This document shows positions 20,293 through 30,185 of a stretch of 40,000 nt of DNA, one piece after another. A program made the position numbers and the translations under genes. Numbering within the stretch: the stretch's first letter is position 1; every line of letters starts with the position of its first letter. This DNA is from Prorocentrum cordatum (taxonomy: Eukaryota; Sar; Dinophyceae; Prorocentrales; Prorocentraceae). The notes under the pieces were generated by a model, which saw only the letters and a list, made by a program, of their open reading frames with translations, searched no databases and was not told the DNA's origin. The stretch is from positions 793,956 to 833,955 of the forward strand of contig CAUYUJ010015504.1 in the NCBI GenBank assembly GCA_963575745.1, given 5' to 3'.

Positions 20293-20450
20293 TCAAGTCG
20301 GGCCTGTCATCCTACAGGGGGATGTTGGATGAATTCTGTTGTAAAGAGAACTCCACACCTACACCAGCAATAGTTTCAAGAAGAACGCCCCCTGACTACG
20401 TTTAGATTATTTCTGATTGATCCTCCTGTATAGCGACACGCCCGACTTAA
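20293..20450. mobile_element. MITE family 1, copy A
   Basis: 158 bp. The left end TCAAGTCGGGCCTGTC and the reverse complement of the right end match at 14 of 16 positions, and similarity continues inward. Flanks 20285-20292 and 20451-20458 are both GATTAGCG, an 8-bp target duplication. The paralogous host repeat has a single GATTAGCG at 18741-18748 with no element. The interior is AT-richer and has no reading frame, so the element is non-autonomous. 8-bp duplications are typical of hAT elements, but assignment to hAT is inference. Confidence 0.9.
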
Positions 20451-20649
20451 GATTAGCGATTAATGGATTTGGCGCGCGATCGTCGAATCCATGGATCGGG
20501 GGAGGTGCCCTCCCAAAGTGCGGCAGGTGCCGCCTCGCTCGGCGGCGGAAATCTGCGATCTCCCATGGAAACAGGACCCGTTGCTAATCCACGCCCCCTT
20601 GATCCATGTCTGCGATCGCCTGACCCTGTGAGGGGCAACGATCGGGGGG
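20451..20649. repeat. Host dispersed repeat, copy hit by MITE and copia
   Basis: Shortened relative of 18736-19078. It is followed by GAGGGGCAACGATCGGGGGG, where the copia LTR begins. Two elements have inserted in or beside this one repeat copy. Confidence 0.78.
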
Positions 20650-20876
20650 TGTAAATGCGTGGGGTCAAAACCCGTTTTCCCAGTTTCACTGTTGACATGC
20701 CTGCCAACAGCGCCAGCGCTTGAGCCCAAGAAAAGGTGTGCGCCTCTCTCCGCCAGCAGCGGCACGGCGAGTGGCAGCGATAATCGAGTTTCGGTCGTGT
20801 CGACCGAGGTTCTGAAAGGAGCCCCACCTTGACCGACAGGAGACCATCGAGGGAAGGGGCACGGACGAGAACGAGG
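20650..20876 (+). repeat. 5' LTR of the copia element
   Basis: Direct repeat of 28799-29028. Shared blocks include AACCCGTTTTCCC, CAGTTTCACTG, GACATGCCTGCC, GTGTGCGCCTCTCTC and GTCGACCGAGGTTCT, ending ACGGACGAGAACGAGG. It starts TG but does not end CA. No TATA box or polyadenylation signal is recognisable. Confidence 0.92.
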
Positions 20877-20877
20877 T

Positions 20878-20891
20878 TGGTAGCGGAGCCG
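20878..20891 (+). promoter_or_regulatory. Primer-binding site (PBS)
   Basis: TGGTAGCGGAGCCG lies one base after the 5' LTR. It starts with TGG, the complement of tRNA CCA, and resembles the initiator-Met tRNA PBS commonly used by copia elements (TGGTATCAGAGC in plants). The exact priming tRNA is inferred. Confidence 0.75.
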
Positions 20892-20948
20892 TTGGTTGGC
20901 CCCGCGGACACCAGGAGAGAAGTTGCCGGATTAGCCATCCCGGACGCC

Positions 20949-22105
20949 ATGGCGAACGCGGGCACCTACAACAGATTCGAAGATACCGGCGCTGCAAGGA
21001 GAGACTTTGAAAGACATCACCAGGTACAAAGAGGGCGGTGCAGGCGGCCGACCTGGGCTGCGAGTCTAAGGGGCAGCGCGTAGCGCTCGGGCCCAAGCTG
21101 TTCCGCGACCTCCTCGGCGTCGACAACTCGATCGAGCAGACCGACCCGAAGGACTGCGCGGTCGAGAATGGCGCTGAGGCGCTGCTCAGGTTCCTAGAGG
21201 CCGAGCGCTTCGCGAAGAGAAGCTTCCGCGAGCTGCCGAAGGCCTTCGACGCCTTCTTCGCCCAGACTCACATCGAGCGCGAGGGCGAGGAACCGATGGT
21301 GGCGTTTTGCGCGGCTGCGGGGGCGGCGGAGCGGAACCTAGAGGAGTTGGGCCCAGACGCAAAGATTTGCGCGAACGAGCTATGGCACCACGCTCTGAAA
21401 CGCAGCGGTTTGGACGAGCTGGCGCTGGACGACGCGCGCGCGCGCGCGCGCGCGACGGCGAGCCTGGACACGCGGGCGAACAGGGCCCGCACTACGGCGA
21501 GTACTGGGTCCAGGACGACGACGGGCACTGGTGCGAGCGGGGCGATGAGCGCGGCGTCTACGCACGTGCTGATGAAGACGAGGACGCAGGCTGGGACAGC
21601 AGCCACATGTTACATCGAGAACGACGCCGACGCCTTCTTGGCAGAAGAAGATGACGAATACCACCAGACCCTGGCCACGATGCGCGAGAGCCGCCTGAAG
21701 ATGAACAAGCCCCAGGCGGCGAGGGAATTCTTCAAGGGAAAGACCGACTGCGTCGTGGACGAGAGTGCGGCGGCTGGCGGCCAAGCGGCTGGCGAGAGCT
21801 CCTGGAAAGGCATAGGCAAGGGCAAAGACGGTGACACATTCAGGGGCAAGCGGCGTAGCAAGTGCGGTCGGATGGACCACGACACCTCCGACTGTCCGAC
21901 CGGTGGCTCTCCTGGGAAGCCCGCCAAGGGTGAGGTCCGCAGCGAGGAGTCGAAGTCAGCCCATCGTCCACGACGGCTCGGCGTCTGGGCGATGAGTGCT
22001 CTGGTCTGCGCGGCGCCCTCCTGCTCGAACGTCCGGCACCAGACGCAGGGCAAGGACCTCGCCTATGCGCGAACGCGCGGCCCGAGAAGTTGTGCGGTAC
22101 CATGA
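20949..22105 (+). pseudogene. gag: copia gag, frameshifted
   Basis: The nucleocapsid-type protein begins MANAGTYNRFEDTGAARRDF near 20949, then changes frame near 21030 and continues to 22105. A (CG)n run at 21433-21454 shifts the frame. The alternative frame (GEYWVQDDDGHW near 21500) looks like the original, and the first frame is regained near 21610 (DADAFLAEEDDEYHQTLATM). Near 21854 is a CCHC zinc knuckle in which the first Cys is Arg (CGT, one change from TGT), while C, H and C remain in KCGRMDHDTSDC. The knuckle would bind RNA in the particle. The protease frame follows with a 16-nt overlap in another frame. Confidence 0.8.
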
Positions 22106-23715
22106 TGGTGAACATGGACAGCGATCAGATCGCGCCGGAGATGCCAAGAAACGAGGTGATGATCTCGAGCGACGTCGTGCCGGCCTCCCTGGTGGACAAT
22201 GGTGCCTCGGTCGCGGTGGCCAGGCGCGGATGGCTCGACCGCGTCGAGACCGAGCGCGCGAAGGACGGCTTCAAGCCCATCAAGACGGAGGCAAACAAGA
22301 AGTCCAAGGAACTCGGCGGAGCACGATGCGAGCCAAAGCAGAAGTGGATCATCCCAGTTGACTTTGGGAAGACGCACGTGCTACACGAGTACTTCGCGAT
22401 TCCTGGCGACATGATCGGCCTGACGAGCAGGAAGGACCTGGCAGAGTGGAAGACAAACCTCTGCGTGCGCGAGGACGGCCATTGGGCGGACTTGCAGGAG
22501 ATCGGCGTGTACGACAACAAGCTGGTGAACCTTCCTGGCGGACGCGCGGGCCTCGACATCTTCGACTACGAGCTCGAGTCGTACGAGTTGGAGCCCCTCT
22601 TTCCGCGGTTAGACGGTATGGGGCCCGAGCCGGAGGCGTTCCTGGTCGCGGAGACGCTGCAGGAGTTCGAGCCGGGCTTCCAGGTGCAGGATCACGCCGA
22701 CTCGTGTGTCGCAGAGGCTCTGAAGAACGGCAGCAAAGGCATCTTTAAGAAGAGCGCGCTCAAGCGGATCGACAAACTGATGAAGGAGTATTCGGTCACT
22801 TTCGACGTACTGCGCGACGACCAAGAGACCTTCCCGTGGGAGCTGTTCGCGAAGGAGGCGAACTTCACTCGTGTAGCCTCGAAAGGTGGTCATGCGAACG
22901 CTATCCCCTCATATTTATCGGTCGGGGCGGACTTGAAACATCCCCAGACAAAATCGGATTTCCTGTTCTCGATAAAAGACCGTCGGGCCCTGGACGGTCT
23001 CGGTCGCGTTTCCATGCACGCCCTTTTGAACGTGCAAGAGTTGCAGCGTGCTGAGGGCATGGGCGATCTGGTGGATAATAGGATCGAGGAGCTCAGGCCG
23101 CTGGTCGACTTCTCTGCCAAGGTGCATCGGACCCTGGCTGGAGGCGGACGTACCGGCATCGGCGCGAACCCTCTCACGAGCCGTGCGTGGGCCGAGGAGA
23201 CGATCATGGACCTGCTGCGCTGACGTGGCGATCGACCTCCACTCTGCGAGATGGTCACGCTGCACCAGTGTATGTTCGGGCCCACGGACGACTGCGGGAC
23301 CCTGGTCTGGAAGACCACGCGTATGCTGGTGCCCAACGGCTCGTGCTTCTCTTGGTGGCTCGACCGCGCGTGCGACCGGGGCCACCAGCGCGCAGACGCG
23401 GTCGGGCGAGGCACCCTGCTCTCGCTGGCCAACGCATGGCCAGACGACCTGTGCAAGACCTTGGTGAGCGCCGGCACGCGTGAACTGGCGCGGCGCGCCG
23501 ACTTGAAGAAGCTGGGCGTCGGGGAGAACGTGGCGAATGTCCCGAGCCAGCAGACCATGCGCCTGGTGGCCGATGAGTTCAAGTTGAGGAAGGACCTGAT
23601 TGACGTGCGCATGCCGAGGCGGAGCGAGGCCATCCCACCGCCTCGCGGAGCTGCGAGGCGCATCTACGCGACGCGCACCGACAAGGGGGTGCTGGCCGAC
23701 TTCTCCGAAGCCTAA
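22090..23715 (+). pseudogene. pol: copia protease and linker region, one internal stop
   Basis: Near residue 36 the frame has ASLVDNGASVAV, which fits the retroviral-type aspartic protease site with DNG in place of the usual DSG/DTG. The following ~340 residues are a linker seen in dinoflagellate copia polyproteins, with no catalytic motif I recognise. The frame continues past a TGA at 23221-23223 into a further 150 residues (CMFGPTDDCGTLVWKTTRML near 23272) and ends at the TAA at 23713. The open length suggests selection once held, but the stops show the copy is dead. Confidence 0.72.
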
Positions 23716-25090
23716 GCGGACGACCCTGGCTTCGCGACGATCGAGCTGGCCACCAAGTACCCTGCCGACGCGATAGTCGCGATCTATGTGAAGGGGGCGA
23801 AAATGCAAACGCTCCCCCCCGCGACGGTGCATATTTTCGGCGGCCAGTCGGAAGCGTTCAAGCCGTGCGATCGCCAAGCAGGTGCAGCACATCGAGGTCT
23901 ACACCGAGAGGGCGAGGGTTTTGGAGATAAACCTTCGGGCACTGCCACGGCTTAGTGGGGCGCTCTTAGGAAGCCCCACCTGAACTTGAGCCACCCGTCG
24001 GCCCACGCGCTGAAGCGACGCCTGAAGTCCTACGGGGTGTCGCAGAAGGTGCTCGACGCGGAGGACAAGCTGGGCTGCGTTGCGGGCGGGAAGCTCGGCA
24101 GGCCTAACGCCGCGAGGACGGCTGACCTGAAGCTCTCAACGGAGTTCAACGAGGACGTGTTTCTCGACGAAACCGAAAAGATCCTCTCAAATAAGACACG
24201 GGTCATGGTGATCCTGGACGGCGTGTCGAGCTTCAGGGTCACCATTCCTACTGCAGCAGTGCGGCCCATCGCGGGCGCGGGGAGTCTTCGCTGTTTCTTG
24301 CAATGGTGGCTCTCGTGGGCTTGCCCTCCGAAGGTGCTCCGCCGCGGCGCCGCGAAGGGCCACGTCGCGCGGCGGTTCGCGGAGATCGGCGACAAGCACA
24401 ACACGATGATGGGGCTGGTCCCGGCCGAGGCGCCTCAACTCAAAGGCAGAGTGGACCGGGCCGTCGACTTCTTCAAGGACCACTTCCAGCGCCTGAACAG
24501 CGACGTGCAACCTACCGGGAGCGACGACCCGTTTGCGTGGACTTCAGCGGCAATGATCACGTGCAACAACCGCATCTGGCGGAACGGCTTCACGCTCTAC
24601 CAGTACGCGTTGGGGCGATCGCCCAACGCCCCAGCCGCGCTGATCGAGGCGACGAGGGCGACCAGAGGCAGCTGGCAGCGCAGAGCGCAGCCCTCTTCGA
24701 GAATGGCCCTGGGAAGGCCGAGCAAATTCTCGCAGCGGCGAACCGGGTTTTCTTCGAGCTGGGCAGCGATGACGCCGCGATGAGGGCGTTGGTCGAGTTC
24801 GCCCGCCGCGCGGGCCGTTCGTGCCGGGCCAGCTGGCGTTCTACTGGCGCCAGGTGAAACACGTGAAGTCGGGAGGCTTCTGGGCGAGCACGGCTGGCGC
24901 GACCTGGCCGTCGCGCAGGCGGCTGAAGGCCACGCGAGGTTGCACCTCAGCTACCGCGGGGTGCCGGCGCTCGCGACGCCCGAGCAGGCGCGGCACGCCT
25001 CTCGCGGCGAGGCAGAGATGGTGGAGAACGAGGACCTCGCCAGGCAGCTGTCGCAATGGCGCGGAGGGCCTGCCCTCCTGAAGGGCTTCG
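23716..25090 (+). pseudogene. pol: copia integrase, frameshifted
   Basis: A pre-integrase zinc-type segment is seen near 23986 (LSHPSAHALKRRL...KLGCVAGGK). The second Cys of the expected CxxC is Gly. The core follows: FNEDVFLDE (first acidic position), VMVILDGVSSFRV, KVLRRGAAKGH where a catalytic Asp would be expected, and APQLKGRVDRAVDFFKDHF where Glu would be expected before the Arg. Two of the three acidic residues therefore look replaced. Frame shifts occur near 24640 and 24800. The C-terminal part (PGQLAFYWRQVK, LHLSYRGVPALATPEQARHAS, VENEDLARQLSQW) spans about 24815-25075 in different frames. Confidence 0.78.
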
Positions 25091-25352
25091 TGTGCGAGCG
25101 CGGGCCTGGGCATGACGAGAGCAGCGGCCAGCCTGCCAGGCGCCGCAGGAAGGGCGACGCCGACTCGGACGGCGAGGGCGCCACGGGCGATATGCCGGCG
25201 GCCAAGACGCCGCGGGCCGAGGAGTCTCCACCGCCCCCCCCCCCAAGAGGTTCGAGGCCACTCTCAAGCGGGAGAAGCAGCCTGAGGAAAAGGAGACACC
25301 TGAACCTGGAGCGCTACCTAAAGCGCTACCACTACCTGGAGATGGACACGGC

Positions 25353-26528
25353 GTGCAAGATGTCAAGGCTGAAGATTTACCTGGAGATGGACGCAGCATG
25401 CCAGACGTTGCAGCTGGCGACCCACCTGCGCCTGACGCAGCTGGGCAGGGGCGCGCGACGGACCTGGGCGCGGCCGCTGCGCCACGCGCTTCGCATCCGC
25501 AGCCTGGGGAAGCTGGACGGCCAGAACCTGCGCCGTATACTGGCCTTGATAGACGTATATACAAGCGATCTCTCCCCGACGGCTGCGAGGCAAATCAACA
25601 GCGACTCCGAGTGCGTCGCGAGGCTCTCAAGCAGAGTCGTCTCCCGAGGATCGAAGAAGACCAGATGGATGACGACGTTCTCTTCCTCAACGTGAAGAAC
25701 CGCTCTAGGGGGGCGTTCTTGGCGAGGAGGACGGACGCCGCGAAAAAGCAGGTCGCCCCCGAGAAAGGTCGGGGGCCTCGCAGCACCCCGCCAGCGTGGA
25801 AGACGGCATTCGAGGCGAGCGCCCTGGAGGAGCGGCGGAAGTGGATTCAATGCGACGCTGCGGGGTGGCCGAGCGAGGAGCTCGCGGGCGCCGAGAAGGC
25901 GGGCGTCCCACCCATGAGGCAAGTCCACGCCGACAAGAATGAGCCGACGAGGGGCAACCTCTCGCGCGAGCAGCACCCGTTGAAGACGAAGTCGCGGAAC
26001 ATCGCCCTGGGCTACAAGGACGAGCAGCTGCTCGCGGGCGAGTTGCAGACGAACGCGCCGGCGCTCACGGACACGGCCACGGCGGCGATGACCCAAGATG
26101 ATGCCATCCAACCAGGTTGGAGCCTCGAGCAAGGCGACGTCGACTTGGCATTCCTGCATTGGTGGAGGTGCCTCGACAGCTCCAGGCGCGTGTACTTTCG
26201 CGCCCCCACAGGCGGCGCGCCTGCGGTGCCGGAGCTGGGGCGGCCGTTCGTTCCGGAAGGGGCCATCTTGAAAGCGAAGGAGGGCATCTGCGGGCGGAGC
26301 GAGGCGCCTCCTCTGCTGTGGCACGAGGAGCATCGCGACGCTATCCAATCGCTTCCCGGGGCTTCGAGGTCCAAATTGCGCCCGGCCCTCTTCGTCTTCC
26401 GCGATGGGGGGGGGGAGCGGATCGGCCTGATCGGGGCCCGCGTCGACGACGACCTCGTCGCGGGGTCGCCCGACTTCTCCGCGAACCAAGTGGCCAAGCT
26501 GAGGAGGGTGCACTGCTGTAGCAAGTAG
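25353..26528 (+). pseudogene. pol: copia reverse transcriptase, nonsense-truncated
   Basis: RT_RVT2-type domain. Recognisable blocks are PPMRQVHADKNE, KSRNIALGYKDEQLLAGE, NAPALTDTATAA, the catalytic GDVDLAFL (Asp at about residue 262), a decayed ICGRSEAPPLLW in place of YGLKQAP-xW, and VDDDLVAGS holding the catalytic Asp pair near residue 364. The TAG at 26526 is where the family usually has Trp, so TGG to TAG is likely. The frame then continues without shift to 26888. The first ~100 codons are Pro/Arg-rich and not conserved. Confidence 0.88.
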
Positions 26529-27795
26529 CAGGCAGCGAAGGTGGGCTTCCACCGCTGCGGGCGCCCCCTCGAGCAGAACGACAACGGCGCGATCGCACGC
26601 AACCAAAACGAGTGCACGGAAGGCATCGAGAGCACGCGCGCGTCGGCCGAGCGCCGGAAGACCAAAGGGGCAAAGGCCACGGCGGAGGAAAGGGCGATGC
26701 TCCACAGCGGCAACGGTCAGATCCAATGGCTGGCCCGTGCTGCGCGGATGGACCTGGCGTTCGGGCCGGCGGAGGGCCAGGCGAGGGCTCGCGACGGCGA
26801 CCTGGAGATGCAAGACCTCCTGGACTACAACAAGCTCATGGGCGACGCCAAGACCGACCACGTGAACATCACTTTCCCAGACGCTTGACGCGGACCGGCA
26901 ACGTGGCCAAGAACGAAGACGTCCAGCCAGGCGGGCCTGATCATCTTGCTTTCCGACAAAGCTGATGACCAGTTCATACTTGGGAGGCCTGCCAAGGTCA
27001 CCCCTTATGCTGTGGCGATCACACCGCATCAAGCGGGTGGTCCGAAGCACCCTGGCGGCCGAGACGACGGCAGCTCTGGAGGCGGTCGAGAGCGGCGACA
27101 TGCTGAGGCAACACCTGGTGGAGTTGCACCACGGGCTGGGCGACGGGACCCACGTGGACAACGTCGAGGAGATCAAGATGGCAGAGGCCACGGACTGCAA
27201 ATCGCTCTACGACCTGCTTCAGAAGCGAAGGGCGGTCCCGTCCGAGAAGCGGCTGCTAATCGACATAGAGTCGCTCGGGAACGACATTGAGTTCAACAGC
27301 GTGGAAAGCACGTGGGTGAACACTATGCAGATGCTCGCCGACTGCCCTACTAAACAAGACGTCCGCGCTGGTGACTACATGAGATACGTGCTCCGGACGG
27401 GCGAGTGCCGCTTGACGGAGGACCCCTTGGAGGAGCAGATGATTTCTAGGCAACCGACGGAAGAGAAAGATCGCAACGGCGAGTGCGATCGCTCGAAATA
27501 CACTCGTCGCCGCCGGCCTGCTGATCAACCGTTCGTGCGAGAAGGGTACACGTACTTCGAGGACTGCATCGCAGACCTGAGGTGCAATGCGCGCGTGGCT
27601 CGACCTGCTCCTAAACATCATCTCCGTTGGCGGATGATGCTGGGTCAGCACGAGGACGACATCTACTGCGAGAAGCTCGACGACATGGTTGACTGGCCTG
27701 GCCTGGACCAGGTGGCGAAGCGTCGGAGGATTCCGACACACGCGCGGAAACTGCTGACAAACTACGCACCGACCAAGGAAACTCTCGAGCGCTAA
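26529..27795 (+). pseudogene. pol: copia RT thumb and RNase H, frameshifted
   Basis: 26529-26888 continues the RT frame (VGFHRCGRPLEQN, EERAMLHSGNGQIQWLARAARMDLAF). After frameshifts near 26885 and 27000 the RNase H domain runs from about 27019. RSTLAAETTAALEAVESGD carries the Glu, EATDCKSLYDLL the second acidic residue, and WVNTMQMLADCPTKQD the third. These match the copia RNase H pattern for degrading the RNA strand of RNA/DNA hybrids. The TAA at 27793 is in frame with the next segment. Confidence 0.85.
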
Positions 27796-28701
27796 GAGAA
27801 GGACTTCACGGAAAAGCACCACCTGAAGAAACCAGACGTGACTGAGGACATTGAGCGCCATGAGGGCGTGAATGTCATGTTGGAGGAGGGTGTGCTTGCG
27901 GAGTTGGGCGAAAATGCGGATCCAGACTGCACTGCAGACCTGGACGACGTAACAAAAATCTACATAATGGGCGCCACAAGTGCAGAGACCGAGGAGATCG
28001 GAGCAGGCGCCGCCGGCGCCGGTGCAACGCTGGTGGTGTGCGCGGTGCGCCGAATGGTCGTGGACCAGTGCGAGTGCCAGCCGAGGACTCGCAAGAAGGC
28101 GAATCACAACATCCCCGTCCCCGACGACAACGGCGAATGGGTCGAAGTGCCGGGTGGGCCCGAGCAGTCAGGAAGACCGACATCTAAGAAGAAGGCGACA
28201 CGGTTGCCCCTGGACAAGGCTCGCACGCTGCATGAGCGCTTGAAGCATGCATCCTACAAGAAGGTGGAGCACGACCTTGGTGACGTGCTGGAGGACGATA
28301 TCCTCGAGGCGTACCAGCTGGTGGTTGCGGGGCGCAGCAAGTGCCGTCGAGCGAGCCACGTCACGCAGGAGGTCCCGAAGGGCAAGGGCAACGAGAAGGG
28401 AAAAGGCAAGTCCCAGAGTGCGTGCGGCTTTGATCCAGACAAGTGTATACATCCAGCGGACCAGCTGACGACGACTGGCACAAACCAATACAATGAGAAA
28501 GTGCGTTGCCGCCTCTGCGACGCGCTGCTCTTGGACCGGGACGCGGTGTGGTGGTCCGAGGAGAAGGAGTTCCGCGTTGAGGCGAAGGCTATCCGCCTAG
28601 AGAGGCAGAAGCGGGAGCTCTGGAGCCGTTCGACAGCACCAACGCCCGGACGTTTCTCGAAAGGGCAGACCAGCACAGCAACCCAGTCGCTGAGGACATA
28701 G
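27796..28701 (+). pseudogene. C-terminal extension of copia polyprotein
   Basis: The RNase H frame resumes in the same phase after the TAA at 27793 and stays open to the TAG at 28699, about 300 codons, ending about 100 bp before the 3' LTR. The sequence is charged and Lys-rich (GKGNEKGKGK near 28382). It holds two Cys pairs, CGFDPDKC then CRLC near 28507, with HP and a NQYNEKV spacer, which may be a zinc-binding module. I do not recognise an enzymatic domain. Copia polyproteins normally end soon after RNase H, so this is an extra region. A decayed envelope-like or accessory ORF cannot be excluded. Confidence 0.6.
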
Positions 28702-28798
28702 TGAGCGGCGTCTCCATATCTTTACACATACCTTGTGTATTGTTGAGCTGAGCCAGCGTCGGCTCGCAGACACGCTTAGCCAGAGAAAATAATATGAG

Positions 28799-29028
28799 TG
28801 TGAATGCGGGGGGTGAAAACCCGTTTTCCCCAGTTTCACTGCTGACATGCCTGCCTTCAGCGCCTGCGCTTGGGCCCAAAGAAAAGTGTGCGCCTCTCTC
28901 CCCCAACAGCGGCAGCGGGCGAGTGACAACGATCATCGAGACTCGGTCGCGTCGACCGAGGTTCTCAGAGGAACCCCACCTTGACCAACAGGAGACGATC
29001 GAGGGAGGGAGCACGGACGAGAACGAGG
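28799..29028 (+). repeat. 3' LTR of the copia element
   Basis: Pairs with 20650-20876. The purine-rich stretch just before it (AGAGAAAATAATATGAG) is a plausible but weak polypurine tract. After the LTR comes GGGGG, matching the left flank. Confidence 0.92.
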
Positions 29029-29187
29029 GGGGGCACTGACTCGAGGGGGAAACGTCGACCGGGAAGCGGCGACGCACCGCCGATAGCTCGGCGCTGGGCC
29101 CGCGATAGCGAAACAGCACACGCATGGGCGGCGTGAGTGGGGCCATCGGGCCCCTTATCGGCGATCTGTGGGTGATTGGGGGTCGGT
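29029..29187. repeat. Host repeat, right side of the copia insertion
   Basis: The block GGGGCCATCGGGCCCC (about 29143) and the TTATCGGCGATC block (about 29156) match 18545-18580. The stretch ends in GGGTCGGT, the left target duplication of MITE copy B. Confidence 0.7.
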
Positions 29188-29346
29188 TTGGGTGGGGCAT
29201 GTCCCCCTACCGGCGGATTTTGGGCGAAAAATAAAAAAATAGTTCAAACATATTCCCAAGTATTCAAAAATGGAAGAAACATCGTCCCCCGGCTATTTTT
29301 CACCATTCTGGAATTTCCCTCCTGTAGAGGGACACTCCCGACTTCA
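29188..29346. mobile_element. MITE family 1, copy B
   Basis: 159 bp with degraded inverted ends (12 of 18 positions, right end best preserved as CCTCTACAGG on its reverse strand). Flanks 29180-29187 GGGTCGGT and 29347-29354 CGGTCGGT match at 7 of 8. The related unoccupied site is GGATCGAT at 18584-18591, followed in both by GCATCCCCCC. The interior is AT-rich with no reading frame. Confidence 0.87.
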
Positions 29347-29803
29347 CGGTCGGTGCATCCCCCCCCTGAACCCATCCCCCCCCTTTCGTTGCCACCAAAC
29401 GTTCGTGTCATAGCTCGAGTCTCTGGCGGCGGTTCGGGGCGATATGGGCACCCCTGGGACGCTCGGCGAGGCGCAGCTGCTGTAAAGCTTCCCGAGGCCA
29501 GAAAACGTTCAAGAACCAACGAAAAACTACAAACACTTCATCCTTCTCCTCCTCACCTCCTCCTCCTCCCCCTCCCCCTCATAGCCTCTAGCCACCCCCC
29601 CTCTGAATATGCATCGTTCGCCGACCCCTATTCCCACTGGCGTGGCCTAGGCACACTGGCCGATTCACACCCATAGATAGGGGATATAGGCTTTTCCTGC
29701 TCGGGTTTCGAGGGTCCTATCTCCAACTGGGGTGGTGGGATGGCGGTGCTGAGAAGCCATGGCCCGGTGGGAATGGGGATAGGTCCAACGATACCGGCTA
29801 GCG
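29347..29803. other. Host repeat tail, short TCC tract, no gene
   Basis: 29347-29395 matches 18592-18640 (GCATCCCCCC, CCCATCCCCC). Near 29461 lies the CTCGGCGAGGCGCAGCTGCTG block shared with 5410. A short pyrimidine repeat occupies about 29543-29582. Confidence 0.6.
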
Positions 29804-29959
29804 TTAGGTCGGGCGTGCCCCCCGAGAGGCCAATGCTGTTGGATGAAAAAGGCAAACTCGGCAAAAACAAATAAAAACACGCTTGACAAACAGTCCCCAG
29901 GGCATCTTTTCACAATTTTTGAATCTTCCCCCTGCTGTGAAGGGAAACGCCCGACTGAA
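29804..29959. mobile_element. MITE family 1, copy C
   Basis: 156 bp. Its ends TTAGGTCGGGCGTG and TTCAGTCGGGCGTT (the second read from the right) match at 13 of 17 over the full tip. Flanks 29796-29803 GGCTAGCG and 29960-29967 GGCTGGCG match at 7 of 8. It shares GTTGGATGAA near the left end with copy A and AGTCCCCAG internally with copy D. No reading frame. Confidence 0.87.
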
Positions 29960-29983
29960 GGCTGGCGTCGCCCCCGACCCCAA

Positions 29984-30178
29984 TCGGGTCGGGCGAAAGG
30001 GGGGGATAGCAAAGGGGGGGTTTGAGAATCAGCTCACGTAGCTGATTTTCCCGGCGCCTCCCGGCGCCGGAGGCGGCTATGTATCGAGGAATGGGCTCCT
30101 CGGTGAGGCCGAAACCAGCTGCATGCAGCAAATTTCGTACCCCCCCCTTTCCCAATCCCCCCCTTTCGCCCGACCCGA
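29984..30178. mobile_element. 24-bp-TIR element, complete copy
   Basis: 195 bp. Ends 29984-30007 and 30155-30178 are perfect 24-bp inverted repeats (TCGGGTCGGGCGAAAG, then a G7 run). Flanks CCCAA (29979-29983) and CCCAA (30179-30183) form a 5-bp target duplication. The interior carries an ATCAGCT-CACGT-AGCTGAT hairpin and a GGCGCC-palindromic block, but no reading frame. A related but degraded copy lies at 11191-11350. The family is not one I recognise. Confidence 0.88.
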
Positions 30179-30185
30179 CCCAAGC

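Larger units (their letters stand above)
20650..29028 (+). mobile_element. Ty1/copia LTR retrotransposon, complete but decayed
   Basis: An 8.4-kb element with two ~228-bp direct LTRs, a tRNA-type primer-binding site next to the left LTR, and gag, protease, integrase, reverse transcriptase and RNase H in that order, which is the Ty1/copia order. Both LTRs start with TGT(A/G)AATGCG. The flanks read GGGGG on both sides, a possible 5-bp target duplication in a G run. LTR identity is roughly 85-88% by eye. Frameshifts and stops occur throughout, so the insertion is old and cannot make its proteins. It encodes on the + strand. Downstream of RNase H, the frame continues about 400 codons in a Lys- and Cys-containing extension. 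Confidence 0.93.

Noticed and set aside
22915-23892. 325-codon minus-strand frame
   Set aside because: It is a shadow of the copia protease/linker region on the other strand.
25377-27200. 607-codon minus-strand frame
   Set aside because: It is antisense to the copia RT and RNase H, whose motifs are clear on the plus strand. Biased GC codon use keeps the antisense open.
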